The notes below the pieces were generated by a model. The model was given only the letters and a program-made list of their open reading frames with translations, searched no databases and was not told the DNA's origin. Below are positions 51,412-60,353 of a stretch of 64,000 nucleotides of DNA, piece after piece. The position numbers were made by a program, and so were the translations under genes. The stretch is from Synergistales bacterium. GTDB taxonomy: Bacteria; Synergistota; Synergistia; Synergistales; Aminithiophilaceae. Position 1 is the stretch's first letter. Every line of letters starts with the position of its first letter. The DNA lies in contig JAHDQY010000009.1 in NCBI GenBank assembly GCA_018433595.1, positions 1 through 64,000 on the forward strand, written 5' to 3'.

Positions 51412-52482
51412 ATGAGGATCCGGATCGAAAAGCGCTTTGACTCTCCCCGATGGATGGATTGGGGGCTCCCCCTGATTGCCCTTCTCCTGGCTTTCGGGGC
51501 CGGCGCCCTTCTGCTGGCGGCTCTGGGCGTCTCCCCTCTGAAGGCTTACGCCGAGATGATCCGAGGGGCTCTGGGCGATGGCTACGGCCTCAGCGAGACC
51601 GTCGTCAAGGCCATACCTCTCGCGCTCTGCGGCCAGGCCGTGGCCCTGGCCTTCACCATGCTGGTCTGGAATATCGGGGCCGAGGGGCAGCTCGTGGTCG
51701 GCGCGCTGGCGGCGACGGCGGCCGTCCGCTTCCTCCCTTCGGAGAATTTTCTCGTCATGGTGACGCTCATGACAGCCGCGTCGGCCCTGGCCGGAGGGCT
51801 CTGGGGAGCCCTCGCCGGATGGCTCAAGGCGAAGTGGTCCGTCAATGAGATCATCACGACGCTGATGATGAACTACATTGCCATTCTGGGGCTCGAATAT
51901 CTTGTCTACGGCCCCTGGCGGGACCCGACGAGTCTCGGCTTTCCTCTGACTCCGATCTTTCATGAGGTGGCCCGGCTGCCCCAGTTCTTCGGGACCCGCA
52001 TCCATGCCGGCCTTTTTCTGGCCCTTCTGACGGCCCTTCTCCTCCGGGTCGTCCTCCGCTGGTCCCGCTGGGGCTACGAGATCCGCGTCATCGGCCAGAA
52101 CGCCAGAGCGGCCGCCTATGCCGGCATGGCGACGTCCCGCCACATCGTGCTGGTCCTCTTCATCTCCGGCGCCGTTGCGGGCCTGGCCGGGATGGGTGAG
52201 GTCGCCGGTCTTCAGGGGCGGCTTCAGCCGGGTTTTTCCGTCGGCTACGGCTTCACTGCCATCATTGTCGCCTGGCTGGCACGGCTCAACCCCTTCGCGA
52301 TTCTCGCCGTCTCCTTCCTGATGGGTGCCCTCCTCGTCGGCGGCGACACCCTTCAGGTCGTCATGCGCCTCCCCCTGTCGAGCGTCCAGGTCCTCCAGGG
52401 GCTGATCCTGTTTTTCGTCCTCGGCGGGGAGTTCTTCCGCAACTACCGCCTTCATTTCCTCAAAAGGGAGGGTGACGCCTGA
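51412..52482 (+). CDS. ABC importer permease (BMP/nucleoside type), first subunit
   Basis: Inner-membrane permease of 356 residues with about nine or ten helices; YufP/NupP-like. Typical blocks are LVWNIGAEGQLVVGALAATA, WSVNEIITTLMMNYIAILGL and YEIRVIGQNARAAAYAGM, with GLAGMGEVAGLQGRL. It pairs with the following permease to form the translocation path. Start at 51412 just after the ATPase stop; its TGATG end overlaps the next gene by one base, so translation is coupled. Confidence 0.93.
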   Translation: MRIRIEKRFDSPRWMDWGLPLIALLLAFGAGALLLAALGVSPLKAYAEMIRGALGDGYGLSETVVKAIPLALCGQAVALAFTMLVWNIGAEGQLVVGALAATAAVRFLPSENFLVMVTLMTAASALAGGLWGALAGWLKAKWSVNEIITTLMMNYIAILGLEYLVYGPWRDPTSLGFPLTPIFHEVARLPQFFGTRIHAGLFLALLTALLLRVVLRWSRWGYEIRVIGQNARAAAYAGMATSRHIVLVLFISGAVAGLAGMGEVAGLQGRLQPGFSVGYGFTAIIVAWLARLNPFAILAVSFLMGALLVGGDTLQVVMRLPLSSVQVLQGLILFFVLGGEFFRNYRLHFLKREGDA

Positions 52483-53411
52483 TGGATCTCCTCGTTCCCA
52501 TTCTCGCCGCGGCCGTTCGCAGCGGAACGCCCATCCTCTATGCCACGCTGGGGGAGATCATCACCGAAAAGTCGGGAGTCATGAACCTCGGCATCGAAGG
52601 CGTCATGCTTGTCGGGGCCCTGACCGGCTTCGGCGTCACCTACCACAGCGCCTCGCCCTGGCTGGGGCTGGCGGTGGCCTTCGGCGTCGGCGCGGCCCTC
52701 TGCGCGATTCACGCCTTCCTCTGCGTGACCCTGGGCGTCAATCAGGTCGTCTGCGGCCTGGCCCTGACCATGTTCGGCACGGGAGCCAGCTCCCTTGTCG
52801 GCCGAAGCCTCGTCGGCGAGACGATCGAGGGGATGCGGGCCTTCCCCCTTCCGGGACTGTCGGAAATCCCTCTTCTCGGCCCCGTCCTTTTCAACCAGGA
52901 CGCCATGGTCTACCTCTCCTTCGGCCTCGTCTTCCTCCTCTGGTTCTTCCTCCTTCACACCCGACCGGGGCTCAAGCTCCGGGCCGTCGGAGAGAGCCCC
53001 ATCGCGGCGGCTGCCGCGGGTATCTCCGTCCCGACCGTCCGCTGGATGGCCACCCTTTTCGGAGGAGGTCTGGCGGCGCTGGGAGGGGCCTACCTTTCCG
53101 TCGTCAACAGCCATATGTGGGTCGAGCAGATGACCTCCGGCCGGGGGTGGATCGCCGTGGCCCTCGTCATTTTCGGCATCTGGCATCCCCTGCGGTCAGC
53201 CCTCGGCGCCTACCTCTTCGGGGGGGTCGGCGCCCTTCAGCTTCGGGTCCAGGCGGCGGGGACGAGCATCCCGGCTCCGCTGCTTCTCATGCTGCCCTAC
53301 GTCCTGACCGTCGTCGTCCTCACTGGTATTTCCATCCGCAAGGGGAAGGGGATCCTCCTCGGAGCCCCGGCGGCTTTGGGCCTTCCTTTCCACCGGGAGG
53401 ATCGGGATTAG
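52482..53411 (+). CDS. ABC importer permease (BMP/nucleoside type), second subunit
   Basis: Second permease, 309 residues, YufQ/NupQ-like: SGTPILYATLGEIITEKSGV then MNLGIEGVMLVGALTGFGVT, GVNQVVCGLALTMFGTGASS and KLRAVGESPIAAAAAGISVP, with MWVEQMTSGRGWIAVALVIF. Its shorter length and the TEKSG-x-MNLGIEG block define the second subunit. Last gene of the importer operon; a long perfect stem-loop (53438-53484) ends it and the convergent panF. Confidence 0.93.
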   Translation: MDLLVPILAAAVRSGTPILYATLGEIITEKSGVMNLGIEGVMLVGALTGFGVTYHSASPWLGLAVAFGVGAALCAIHAFLCVTLGVNQVVCGLALTMFGTGASSLVGRSLVGETIEGMRAFPLPGLSEIPLLGPVLFNQDAMVYLSFGLVFLLWFFLLHTRPGLKLRAVGESPIAAAAAGISVPTVRWMATLFGGGLAALGGAYLSVVNSHMWVEQMTSGRGWIAVALVIFGIWHPLRSALGAYLFGGVGALQLRVQAAGTSIPAPLLLMLPYVLTVVVLTGISIRKGKGILLGAPAALGLPFHREDRD

Positions 53412-53437
53412 CGGCAGGGCGAAAAAGCGTCGGGAAC

Positions 53438-53484
53438 ATAACGCATGAGGAGCCCTCTCTTAGAGAGGGCTCCTCATGCGTTAT
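53438..53484. terminator. Bidirectional terminator between the importer operon and panF
   Basis: 21-bp perfect inverted repeat (53438-53458 with 53464-53484) with a five-base loop in the gap between convergent genes. Confidence 0.8.
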
Positions 53485-53491
53485 GGATGGT

Positions 53492-54967
53492 TCAATCTTC
53501 CCAGAAGGGGGCCAGCGTCGCCTCGTCGGGGGCTTTCGTGGCGAGGCTGACGGTGACGAATGCGGCCAGGGCGATGGCGAGGGTGGGAACGATGACGTGC
53601 ATGCCCAGGAATTTCTTGACGTGGACGGTAAGGAGGAAAAAGGCGGTCACGCCGGCGACCATTGAGGCCAGGGCTCCGGCGCTGTTGGCCCGGCGCCAGT
53701 AGAGGCCAAGGACGAGGGGCCAGAGGAAGGCCGCCTCAAGGCCGCCGAAGGCGAAGAGATTGATCCAGACGATGAGCGAGGGCGGTTTCAGCGAGGCTCC
53801 GAAGACGATGAGTCCCAGGAGGGCTGTCGTGGCGAATCCGGCTCGGCGGAGTTTTTCCTCTCTCGGGGCGGGAAGGGGTTCGCCGGGACCGCCGTAGCGG
53901 ACGAAGAGGTCCTTCACCAGCGTCGCCGATGCGAGGATGAGCTGGGAGTCGACGGTGGACATGATTGCCGCCAGCGGTCCCGCCAGGAAGACTCCGGCCC
54001 AGAGGGGGGGGAGGACGTGGAGCGTCAGCTCGGGCATGATCCTGTCGCCGACGGTGAGGCCCGGCAGGACGGCGCGGCCGAAGACTCCGCAGAGGTGCAT
54101 GCCCAGCATGAGAAAGCCCATGACGAAGGTGCCGATGAAGATGGCCTGGTGCATGGAGCGGGCGTCGCGGTATCCCATGCAGCGTACCGCCGTGTGGGGG
54201 AGGCCGATGACGGCGAAGCAGACGAGGACCCAGAAGGAGAGGATGTAGGGCTTTGCGATGAAGTTTCCGGGTCCGAAAGGGGTCAGCAGGGCCGGATCGG
54301 TCCGGTAAAGGGTCTCCATGATGGGGCCGACGCCGCCGCCGGCCCGGATCGTCCCCCAGAGGATGGCCACGGTGCCGATCATCATGACGAAGCCCTGGAC
54401 CGTGTCGGTGAGGGCCACGGCCCGAAAGCCGCCGACGGTGGTGTAGAGGACGACGGAGAGGGCAAACAGGATCAGCCCCAGATGATAGTCGAGGCCGGTG
54501 AGGCTCTCGAAAAGTCGGGCGCCTCCGATGAACTGGGCCACCATGGCGGCGATGAAGAAGAGGACCAGCGAGAGGGAACCGCAGAAGACGACGGCCTTGC
54601 TACGGTAGCGGGCCCAGAGGAAATCGTTGATGTTGACGGCGCCGATGCGGCGGCCGATGATGGCGAAGCGCTTCCCCAGAACTCCCAGGGTCAGCCAGGC
54701 TGTGGGGACCTGGGTTACGGCCAGAAGGACCCAGCCGAGTCCCATCGTGTAGGCGACACCGGGGCCGCCGATGAAGCTGCTGGCGCTGGTGTAGGTGGCG
54801 ACCAGCGTCATGGCCAGAACGAGGCCCCCCATGGTCCGGCCGCCGATGAAATACTCTTCCATGAAATTGGATGACCGTGCCAGCCCGCGGCTGCTCCATA
54901 AGGCCAGGGCGTACATGAGGGCCAGATAGAAGGCGACGGGGATGAGGAGGGTCATGTCGACCTTCAT
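53492..54967 (-). CDS. panF: Sodium/pantothenate symporter
   Basis: Solute:sodium symporter of 491 residues with about 13 membrane helices. The SSS blocks are EEYFIGGRTMGGLVLAMTLV, YTSASSFIGGPGVAYTMGLG, GGFRAVALTDTVQGFVMMIG and GPLAAIMSTVDSQLILASAT. PanF is favoured over other SSS carriers because a YhdT-like gene lies directly upstream and overlaps it (ATGA at 54964-54967), the known yhdT-panF pairing. The substrate remains inferred. It ends at a bidirectional terminator. Confidence 0.9.
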   Translation of the reverse strand: MKVDMTLLIPVAFYLALMYALALWSSRGLARSSNFMEEYFIGGRTMGGLVLAMTLVATYTSASSFIGGPGVAYTMGLGWVLLAVTQVPTAWLTLGVLGKRFAIIGRRIGAVNINDFLWARYRSKAVVFCGSLSLVLFFIAAMVAQFIGGARLFESLTGLDYHLGLILFALSVVLYTTVGGFRAVALTDTVQGFVMMIGTVAILWGTIRAGGGVGPIMETLYRTDPALLTPFGPGNFIAKPYILSFWVLVCFAVIGLPHTAVRCMGYRDARSMHQAIFIGTFVMGFLMLGMHLCGVFGRAVLPGLTVGDRIMPELTLHVLPPLWAGVFLAGPLAAIMSTVDSQLILASATLVKDLFVRYGGPGEPLPAPREEKLRRAGFATTALLGLIVFGASLKPPSLIVWINLFAFGGLEAAFLWPLVLGLYWRRANSAGALASMVAGVTAFFLLTVHVKKFLGMHVIVPTLAIALAAFVTVSLATKAPDEATLAPFWED

Positions 54968-55245
54968 TTCCCCGTCGCCCTTTCGCTGTCGAGGGGCATG
55001 TCTTTGAAGAGGAAACGAACCATGGCGGCTGCGAGGAAAGAGAAGAGCAGGAAGCCGACGATGGAGCTCATGAAAAACCAGGCCGGGAATCCCAGAATGT
55101 AGCGGTAGGATTCCACCGGCCCCGAGCCGAGGCCGTAGGCGGTCAGGTACCACCAGGCGAAGTTGAGCAGGGCCAGGATCAGGGCGTAGAGGGCCTCTCT
55201 GTCGGCCTGACGGAAGCGGCCACGCCCTCTCGAATCTGGAGCCAT
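54964..55245 (-). CDS. yhdT: YhdT-family membrane protein
   Basis: A 93-residue protein with two membrane helices (YALILALLNFAWWYLTAYGL and WFFMSSIVGFLLFSFLAAAM) linked by GSGPVESYRYILGFPA, the DUF997/YhdT pattern. It is usually encoded with PanF and is thought to assist it; mechanism unknown. ATG 55245 follows aaggagag. The four-base overlap with panF predicts coupled translation. Confidence 0.88.
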   Translation of the reverse strand: MAPDSRGRGRFRQADREALYALILALLNFAWWYLTAYGLGSGPVESYRYILGFPAWFFMSSIVGFLLFSFLAAAMVRFLFKDMPLDSERATGK

Positions 55246-55282
55246 GAACGATCTCTCCTTTTTCTTTTGTGAACCCTCTTTT

Positions 55283-57226
55283 TCAGAGGGGCTTGGCCTC
55301 GACGGCCTCAAGGCGTTCCATCAGCGACTCCCACCGGGGGAGGTGGGATTCGATGGCCTTGCGCGTCTCGTCGAGGGCAATCATGAGCTTGCCGACGCGC
55401 TCCGAATCGGCGAGGACGGACGGGTCGCAGAGGGTCTCTTCGATGCGGTTCTTCTCCGCCTCCATGTCGTCGATGAGGGCTTCGAGGGGCTTCAGTTCAG
55501 CAAGGACCTCCTGCCGTCTCCGGTAAAGCTCGTTCCGCCTCCGGGCCTCGTCGCGCTTGCGCTCTCGCTCGGTCTGAACGGACCTGGCCGGCGCCTCTCC
55601 CGAAGGAGGAGCCTCCGCTCCCTCCAGTTCGAGGAGGGCCTTGCGCCGTTCAATGAAGTAGGAGTAGTTGCCGTGATAGTCGTGGACCTTTCCCCGGCGG
55701 ATCTCGATGATCCTCACGGCCAGGTCGTCGAGGAAGTGTCGGTCGTGGGAGACGATGACGAGGGTCCCGTCGTAGGCCATGAGGGCCTGCTGGAAAATCT
55801 CCTTCGTCGCCATGTCGAGATGGTTCGTCGGCTCATCGAGGATGAGGAAGTTAGAGGGTCGGAGGAGGACCTTGAGAAGCCCGAGGCGTGACTTCTCCCC
55901 TCCGGAGAGCACCGATACGGGCTTGTGGATGTCGTCGCCGGAGAAGAGGAAGGCTCCGAGCAGGCTGCGCCGCTCCCTCTCGGAGAGTTCCGATCCGGTG
56001 CTTGTCACCTCCTGCCAGATTGTGTTGCGGTAGTCGAGATTGCGGCTGCTCTCCTGGGAAAAGAAGGCAGGAAGGACGTTGAGGCCCCGGTGCATCGTCC
56101 CTTCCGTCGGCTCCTCTTCGAAGGCGAGTAGCCGGGAAAGGGTCGATTTGCCGGCGCCGTTGACGCCGACGAGGGCCACCTTTTCGCCCCGGTGGATGGT
56201 GAAGGAGACGTCGCCGAAAACCTGATGGGTCCCGTAGCTTTTGGAGACCGCCGAGAGGCGGACGACGTCGAATCCGCTCCGGAGACAGGGGGGGAAGCGG
56301 AGGACCGCCGCCGCCGCCTCTCCATCCAGGGTGATCCGCTCCACCTTTTCGAGCTGTCTGATCCGGCTCTGGACCTGGCTTGCCTTGGTCGCCTTATAGC
56401 GGAAGCGTTCGATGAACTGCTCCGTCTTCTGAATCTCCGTCTCCTGGCGGCGGGCCTGTTTTTCCAGGGTCTCCTTTCTTCGGGCGCTCTCGTCGAGGTA
56501 GTAGGAGTAGTTCCCCCGGTAGAGGGTGATCCGGCCCAGGGAGAGCTCGGCCGTCTCGAAGGTCATCTTGTCGAGAAAGCGCCGGTCGTGGGAGATGACG
56601 ACGAGGGTTCCCCGGTAGTCCCTGAGGTAGCCTTCGAGCCACTCCATGCTCTCCGTGTCAAGATGGTTCGTCGGCTCGTCGAGAAGCATCGTCTTAGGCT
56701 CGGCCAGAAGGATCGAAGCCAGCAGAAGCCGCATTTTCCAGCCGCCGGAAAAGGCGTCGCAGGGTTGGGAGAGCGCATCGGGACCAAAACCGAGGCCAGA
56801 AAGGACCTTGGCGGCCCTAGCCTCGAAGGAGAAGCCGTCGCGGCTCCGAAAGAGGGCGCTGACGTGGTCGTAGCGGCTCAGCAGGGAGGCGTCCTCGCCG
56901 GACGAGTCGGCGATGAGGGTCTCCAGGCGGCGAAGCTCCCGTTCCAGCGAGGCGATGCCCGCCTGTTCCTTGAGAAAATCGGAGACGATCGCAACTCCCA
57001 GTTCGGCCAAGTCCTGAGGGAGGTAGCCGATTTCCTCGCGGGGAGGGACTTCCACGGTGCCGCCGTCGAGGAAGGTCTCGCCGGCGAGGACGCGCAGCAG
57101 CGTCGTCTTGCCGGCTCCGTTGCGGCCGACGATACCCACCCTTCCGCCGTCGGGGACGGCGAAACCGAGGTCCTTGAAGAGGATCCTCTCTCCAAAACGC
57201 AATTGTCCTTCGGCGATGCGGATCAT
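55283..57226 (-). CDS. ABC-F family ATPase
   Basis: Soluble double-ATPase of 647 residues that acts on ribosomes rather than transport. Two ATPase domains carry Walker A GRNGAGKTT and GVNGAGKST, signatures FSGGWKMRLLLASI and LSGGEKSRLGLLKV, and two LLDEPTNHLD / ILDEPTNHLD Walker B boxes. They are joined by the ABC-F linker (YYLDESARRKETLEKQARRQ onwards). A C-terminal coiled coil is present (about 560-640). Length and tail fit the Uup/YdiF-like subgroup; antibiotic protection is possible but not implied. The nitroreductase gene lies 52 bases upstream on the same strand. Confidence 0.93.
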   Translation of the reverse strand: MIRIAEGQLRFGERILFKDLGFAVPDGGRVGIVGRNGAGKTTLLRVLAGETFLDGGTVEVPPREEIGYLPQDLAELGVAIVSDFLKEQAGIASLERELRRLETLIADSSGEDASLLSRYDHVSALFRSRDGFSFEARAAKVLSGLGFGPDALSQPCDAFSGGWKMRLLLASILLAEPKTMLLDEPTNHLDTESMEWLEGYLRDYRGTLVVISHDRRFLDKMTFETAELSLGRITLYRGNYSYYLDESARRKETLEKQARRQETEIQKTEQFIERFRYKATKASQVQSRIRQLEKVERITLDGEAAAAVLRFPPCLRSGFDVVRLSAVSKSYGTHQVFGDVSFTIHRGEKVALVGVNGAGKSTLSRLLAFEEEPTEGTMHRGLNVLPAFFSQESSRNLDYRNTIWQEVTSTGSELSERERRSLLGAFLFSGDDIHKPVSVLSGGEKSRLGLLKVLLRPSNFLILDEPTNHLDMATKEIFQQALMAYDGTLVIVSHDRHFLDDLAVRIIEIRRGKVHDYHGNYSYFIERRKALLELEGAEAPPSGEAPARSVQTERERKRDEARRRNELYRRRQEVLAELKPLEALIDDMEAEKNRIEETLCDPSVLADSERVGKLMIALDETRKAIESHLPRWESLMERLEAVEAKPL

Positions 57227-57278
57227 CGGGGCACCTGTCGGTTTTCCGGCCCGGTTTCGCTTCTTCTTCGCAGGGTGA

Positions 57279-57788
57279 TCACTGCCAGCCGTTTCTGTGG
57301 ATCCGCGTCTCGTCGTATCTCTGGGAGGGGCCTTTCTCCTCGGCGCCGTAGCCGACGGCGACGAGGGAGAAGGGGACGATGCCTTCGGGGATCCGGAGCA
57401 TCCGTCTCATGGCCTTCATCAGTCGCTCCTTGGGGTAGATGCCCATCCAGACCGTGGCGAGTCCCAGAAGGACTGCCTCGATGAGGATGTTCTCCGTCGC
57501 CGCGGCGCAATCCTGAGGGAAAAAGTCCGGCGACGACAGCCCCTCCTGATGGGCGCAGACGAGGATGGCCAAGGGGGCCTCCCGAAGCATCTTCGAGTAG
57601 GGGTGGACGTCGGGAATGGCGTCGAGGATGGCCCGGTCATCAATGACGATGAACTCCCAGGGCTGCTGATTGTGGGCCGAAGGGGCGCTCATGGCCGCCT
57701 TGAGAAGGGTGGCGATCTTTTCTGCGGGAACCGGATTCGGCCTGTAGCGCCTGATGCTTCTTCGGGCAAAAACGGGATCGATGGACAT
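57279..57788 (-). CDS. Nitroreductase-family flavoprotein
   Basis: FMN-dependent oxidoreductase of 169 residues: FARRSIRRYRPNPVPAEKIA (FMN-phosphate contacts), AMSAPSAHNQQPWEFIVIDD, ENILIEAVLLGLATVWMGIY and VPFSLVAVGYGAEEK. The native substrate is not predictable; nitro compounds, quinones or flavins are usual. Short form of the family. Start 57788 follows aaggaggtacgcc. Confidence 0.9.
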   Translation of the reverse strand: MSIDPVFARRSIRRYRPNPVPAEKIATLLKAAMSAPSAHNQQPWEFIVIDDRAILDAIPDVHPYSKMLREAPLAILVCAHQEGLSSPDFFPQDCAAATENILIEAVLLGLATVWMGIYPKERLMKAMRRMLRIPEGIVPFSLVAVGYGAEEKGPSQRYDETRIHRNGWQ

Positions 57789-57815
57789 GGCGTACCTCCT
57801 TATGACAGACTGGCG

Positions 57816-58292
57816 TTACTGGATCCGGACAAGGGGGCCGACGGCGGCCCCCGTCGCTCTCAGGAGATCCTGCGGCGCGACCATGATCTGAAGCCCCCGC
57901 TGCCCTGCGCTGACGGAAATGAAGGGGAAGGAGAGGCTGCTCTCGTCGATGAAAAGGCGGTAGCTCTTCTTGGCCGCCAGGGGGGAGACGCCGCCCCGGA
58001 TGTAGCCTGTAAGGGGCTGGACCTCCTTGAGGTGGACCATTTCGACCTTCTTGAACCCTGCAAGGGCGGCCAAGGCCTTCAGATCCAGCTCTCCCGATCC
58101 GGGAATGCAGGCCATGACGACTTCGCGGCCGTCACCGCGGGCGACGAGAGTTTTGAAAACCTGTCTCAGAGGGAGACCGACCGCCTGAGCGACATGTTCG
58201 GCGCCGAGATGCTCCTCGTCGAAGGCGTATTCGCCCAGTCGGTAGGGGATGTTGAGACGGTCCAGCAGGCGCGCGGCGTTGGTTTTTTTCAA
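57816..58292 (-). CDS. YbaK/EbsC-type aminoacyl-tRNA deacylase
   Basis: Trans-editing enzyme that clears mischarged tRNA, typically Cys-tRNA(Pro). The 158-residue product has TNAARLLDRLNIPYRLGEYA, QVFKTLVARGDGREVVMACI, and KKVEMVHLKEVQPLTGYIRG with SPLAAKKSYRLFIDES; the conserved Lys in FKTL and Gly-Gly region match YbaK. TTG 58292 is chosen because ggaggtga lies seven bases upstream. An extended -10 element (TGgTATAGA on the minus strand, plus-strand 58323-58328) lies before it. Divergent from speD. Confidence 0.88.
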   Translation of the reverse strand: MKKTNAARLLDRLNIPYRLGEYAFDEEHLGAEHVAQAVGLPLRQVFKTLVARGDGREVVMACIPGSGELDLKALAALAGFKKVEMVHLKEVQPLTGYIRGGVSPLAAKKSYRLFIDESSLSFPFISVSAGQRGLQIMVAPQDLLRATGAAVGPLVRIQ

Positions 58293-58486
58293 GATGTCAC
58301 CTCCTCGCGTTGCATCGATCATTCTATACCAGAATGACCTTATAGGCAGAGTTGCTTCATCTTCTTTATCTTTATTCTTTCCGGAAGTATAGGCAATTTT
58401 TTTACCTTGCTGTAGAATAAACGCCCGAGACCGGCTAGCCGGGCTCAAGGTCTTCCACTTTTATGGAAGGTGGGGGTGATCGAGGG

Positions 58487-59302
58487 ATGGAAATAAGACC
58501 CATCGAGAAGCTCAATCTCTACGGTTTTAACAACCTCACCAAGACCCTGAGTTTCAACATGTACGACATCTGCTACGCCCGGACGCGCGACGAGAGCCAG
58601 GCCTACATCGATTACGTTGACGAGGAGTACAACGCTGATCGGCTGACTCGCATCCTCACCGATGTCTCCAACATCATCGGAGCCAACATTCTCAACATCG
58701 CCAAGCAGGATTACGAGCCTCAGGGAGCGAGCGTGGCCTTCCTCATCTCCGAGGAACCTCTCGGCTGCGGTGTCCGGGACTGCTCCGGCCAGGAGTCTCC
58801 CGGCCCTCTGCCCGACAGCGTCGTGGCCCATCTGGACAAGAGCCACATCACTGTCCACACCTACCCCGAGATTCATCCTGATCAGGGGATCAGCACCTTC
58901 CGGGCCGATGTCGACGTTTCGACCTGCGGCAAGATCTCTCCGCTCAAGGCTCTCAACTACCTCCTTCACGCCTTTAACCCCGACATTGCCGTCGTCGATT
59001 ACCGGGTGAGGGGATTCACTCGGGACGTCAGCGGGAGGAAGGTCTTCATCGACCATGAGATCAGCTCGATCCAAAACTACATCGCCTCGGACATGCGCGA
59101 CCTCTACCAGATGATCGACGTCAACGTCTACCAGGAAAACATCTTCCACACCAAAATGATCCTCCGCGAGTTCGACCTCGACAACTACCTCTTCGACACG
59201 ACGGAGCAGATGCTTCTGCCGGGCGAACGCAAGAAGATCCGCAACCGCATCAAGAAGGAGATGCAGGAAATCTTCTCCGGCATGAACATCTCCCATGTCT
59301 GA
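58487..59302 (+). CDS. speD: S-adenosylmethionine decarboxylase proenzyme (E. coli type)
   Basis: Pyruvoyl enzyme giving the aminopropyl donor for spermidine. The 271-residue length matches the long bacterial class, not the 130-residue Thermotoga type. Self-cleavage should occur at Lys118-Ser119 in [13 protein letters not shown], with Ser119 becoming the pyruvoyl group. Further blocks are [40 protein letters not shown] and [15 protein letters not shown]-like [17 protein letters not shown] 58487 follows ggtgggggtgatcgaggg. No speE is adjacent. It overlaps tadA by eight bases. Confidence 0.95.
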   Translation: MEIRPIEKLNLYGFNNLTKTLSFNMYDICYARTRDESQAYIDYVDEEYNADRLTRILTDVSNIIGANILNIAKQDYEPQGASVAFLISEEPLGCGVRDCSGQESPGPLPDSVVAHLDKSHITVHTYPEIHPDQGISTFRADVDVSTCGKISPLKALNYLLHAFNPDIAVVDYRVRGFTRDVSGRKVFIDHEISSIQNYIASDMRDLYQMIDVNVYQENIFHTKMILREFDLDNYLFDTTEQMLLPGERKKIRNRIKKEMQEIFSGMNISHV

Positions 59303-59795
59303 TGCCGTGGCTTCGGGCATCCCGGATTTTTCCGATGACGACCGCTTCTTCATGACCCTGGCACTCGACGAAGCGAGGGCCGCCCTTGCTTCAGGAGATA
59401 TCCCCGTCGGAGCCGTCGTCATTCATGAGGGCGAGGTCATTGGCAGAGGGCACAACGCCAGAGAGGCTTTGGGTGACCCGACGGCCCACGCCGAGATGAT
59501 GGCCCTGACCCGGGCCGCCGAAACTCTCGGCCGGTGGCGTCTTTCAGGATGCACTCTCTACGTGACCCTCGAGCCCTGTCCCATGTGCGCCGGAGCCGTT
59601 CTCCAGTGTCGTCTCTCCCGGCTCGTCTTCGGGGCCTTCGACCCCCGGGCCGGTTGCTGCGGCTCCCTTTACGACCTTCTCTCGGATCGCCGCTTCCCCG
59701 TAAGGGTTGCTGGCTGCGGGGGGCTTCTGGCTGAAGAGGCCTCACGGCTTCTCAGCGATTTCTTTCTCTCCCGAAGGGGGCGGCCCGGCAGCTGA
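59295..59795 (+). CDS. tadA: tRNA-specific adenosine deaminase
   Basis: Converts A34 to inosine in tRNA-Arg(ACG). The 166-residue product has the zinc site: His65-Ala-Glu67 in AHAEMMAL and Cys95/Cys98 in [10 protein letters not shown], plus [18 protein letters not shown] and [20 protein letters not shown]. It begins 15 or so residues earlier than E. coli TadA but the start overlapping speD looks sound. A tRNA-Ser gene follows 57 bases after the stop. Confidence 0.95.
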   Translation: MSDAVASGIPDFSDDDRFFMTLALDEARAALASGDIPVGAVVIHEGEVIGRGHNAREALGDPTAHAEMMALTRAAETLGRWRLSGCTLYVTLEPCPMCAGAVLQCRLSRLVFGAFDPRAGCCGSLYDLLSDRRFPVRVAGCGGLLAEEASRLLSDFFLSRRGRPGS

Positions 59796-59852
59796 GGCCG
59801 CCCCCTGGCGCTCTGCTGCAAGCTGTGCTAGAATCGTCCACGTCCTTGCTGT

Positions 59853-59943
59853 GGAGGAGTGGCCGAGCGGTCGAAGGCGCTTGACTCGAAATCAAGTGAG
59901 GGACTTTGTTCCTCCGTGGGTTCAAATCCCACCTCCTCCGCCA
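59853..59943 (+). tRNA. tRNA-Ser (anticodon CGA)
   Basis: Class II tRNA with a long variable arm. Acceptor GGAGGAG (59853-59859) pairs with CTCCTCC (59933-59939); G discriminator and encoded CCA follow. The anticodon loop CTCGAAA between CTTGA and TCAAG gives CGA. T-arm GGGTTCAAATCCC. Confidence 0.96.
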
Positions 59944-60096
59944 TGAAGCTCATCAGCCGCTGTGGCCCCCTCCGGGTCCAGCGGCTTTCTTCCGTTGAAC
60001 CATAGGTGGCATTTCCACATCGTTGTTCGGCCACACAACAGCTGACCGTCCTCTTGCGGGGCCCGTCAAAAGATGCTAGAATCCAGCATGTTCTGC

Positions 60097-60184
60097 GGAG
60101 GGGTGGCCGAGGGGTCGAAGGCGGGCGCTTGGAGAGCGTCTGAACGGAGACGTTCCGTGGGTTCGAATCCCACCTCCTCCGCCA
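60097..60184 (+). tRNA. tRNA-Ser (anticodon GGA)
   Basis: Class II tRNA with long variable arm (TGAACGGAGACGTTCC region). Acceptor GGAGGGG (60097-60103) pairs with CTCCTCC (60174-60180) using one G-T pair; G discriminator and CCA at 60182-60184. Anticodon loop TTGGAGA gives GGA. A T8 run follows directly and may terminate it. Confidence 0.96.
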
Positions 60185-60212
60185 TTTTTTTTGACTCGAA
60201 CAAAACGGTTTT

Positions 60213-60324
60213 CTGCTGGAGGCCCAGTCCCGTGCGGCGAAAGCCCCCGAACTCCGCCAGGCCCGGAAGGGAGCAACGGTAGGGGATTCTTTCGGGTGCC
60301 ACGGGGCCGCTGGGCCTCCAGCAG
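60213..60324 (+). ncRNA. ffs: Signal recognition particle RNA, small bacterial (4.5S) type
   Basis: Hairpin RNA that binds Ffh for membrane targeting. The conserved apical part is present (ccaggcccggaagggagcaa with the ggaa tetraloop, 60258-60277). The base is a 15-bp stem, ctgctggaggcccag pairing with ctgggcctccagcag (60213-60227 with 60310-60324). The stem extends outwards (aaaacggtttt / aaaaccgtttt, 60202-60335) and ends in a T-run, so the RNA and its terminator share a stem. Confidence 0.95.
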
Positions 60325-60338
60325 AAAACCGTTTTTTA
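60325..60338 (+). terminator. Terminator of SRP RNA
   Basis: The outer strand aaaaccgttttttat completes a stem with 60202-60212 and runs into six T; part of the SRP RNA fold. Confidence 0.7.
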
Positions 60339-60353
60339 TCGGGGGGATGTCCC

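Noticed and set aside
60100-60184. Second copy of an attachment site matching the tmRNA end
   Set aside because: The similarity (cctcc..cgcca) is only the shared tRNA-like acceptor end of tRNA-Ser.
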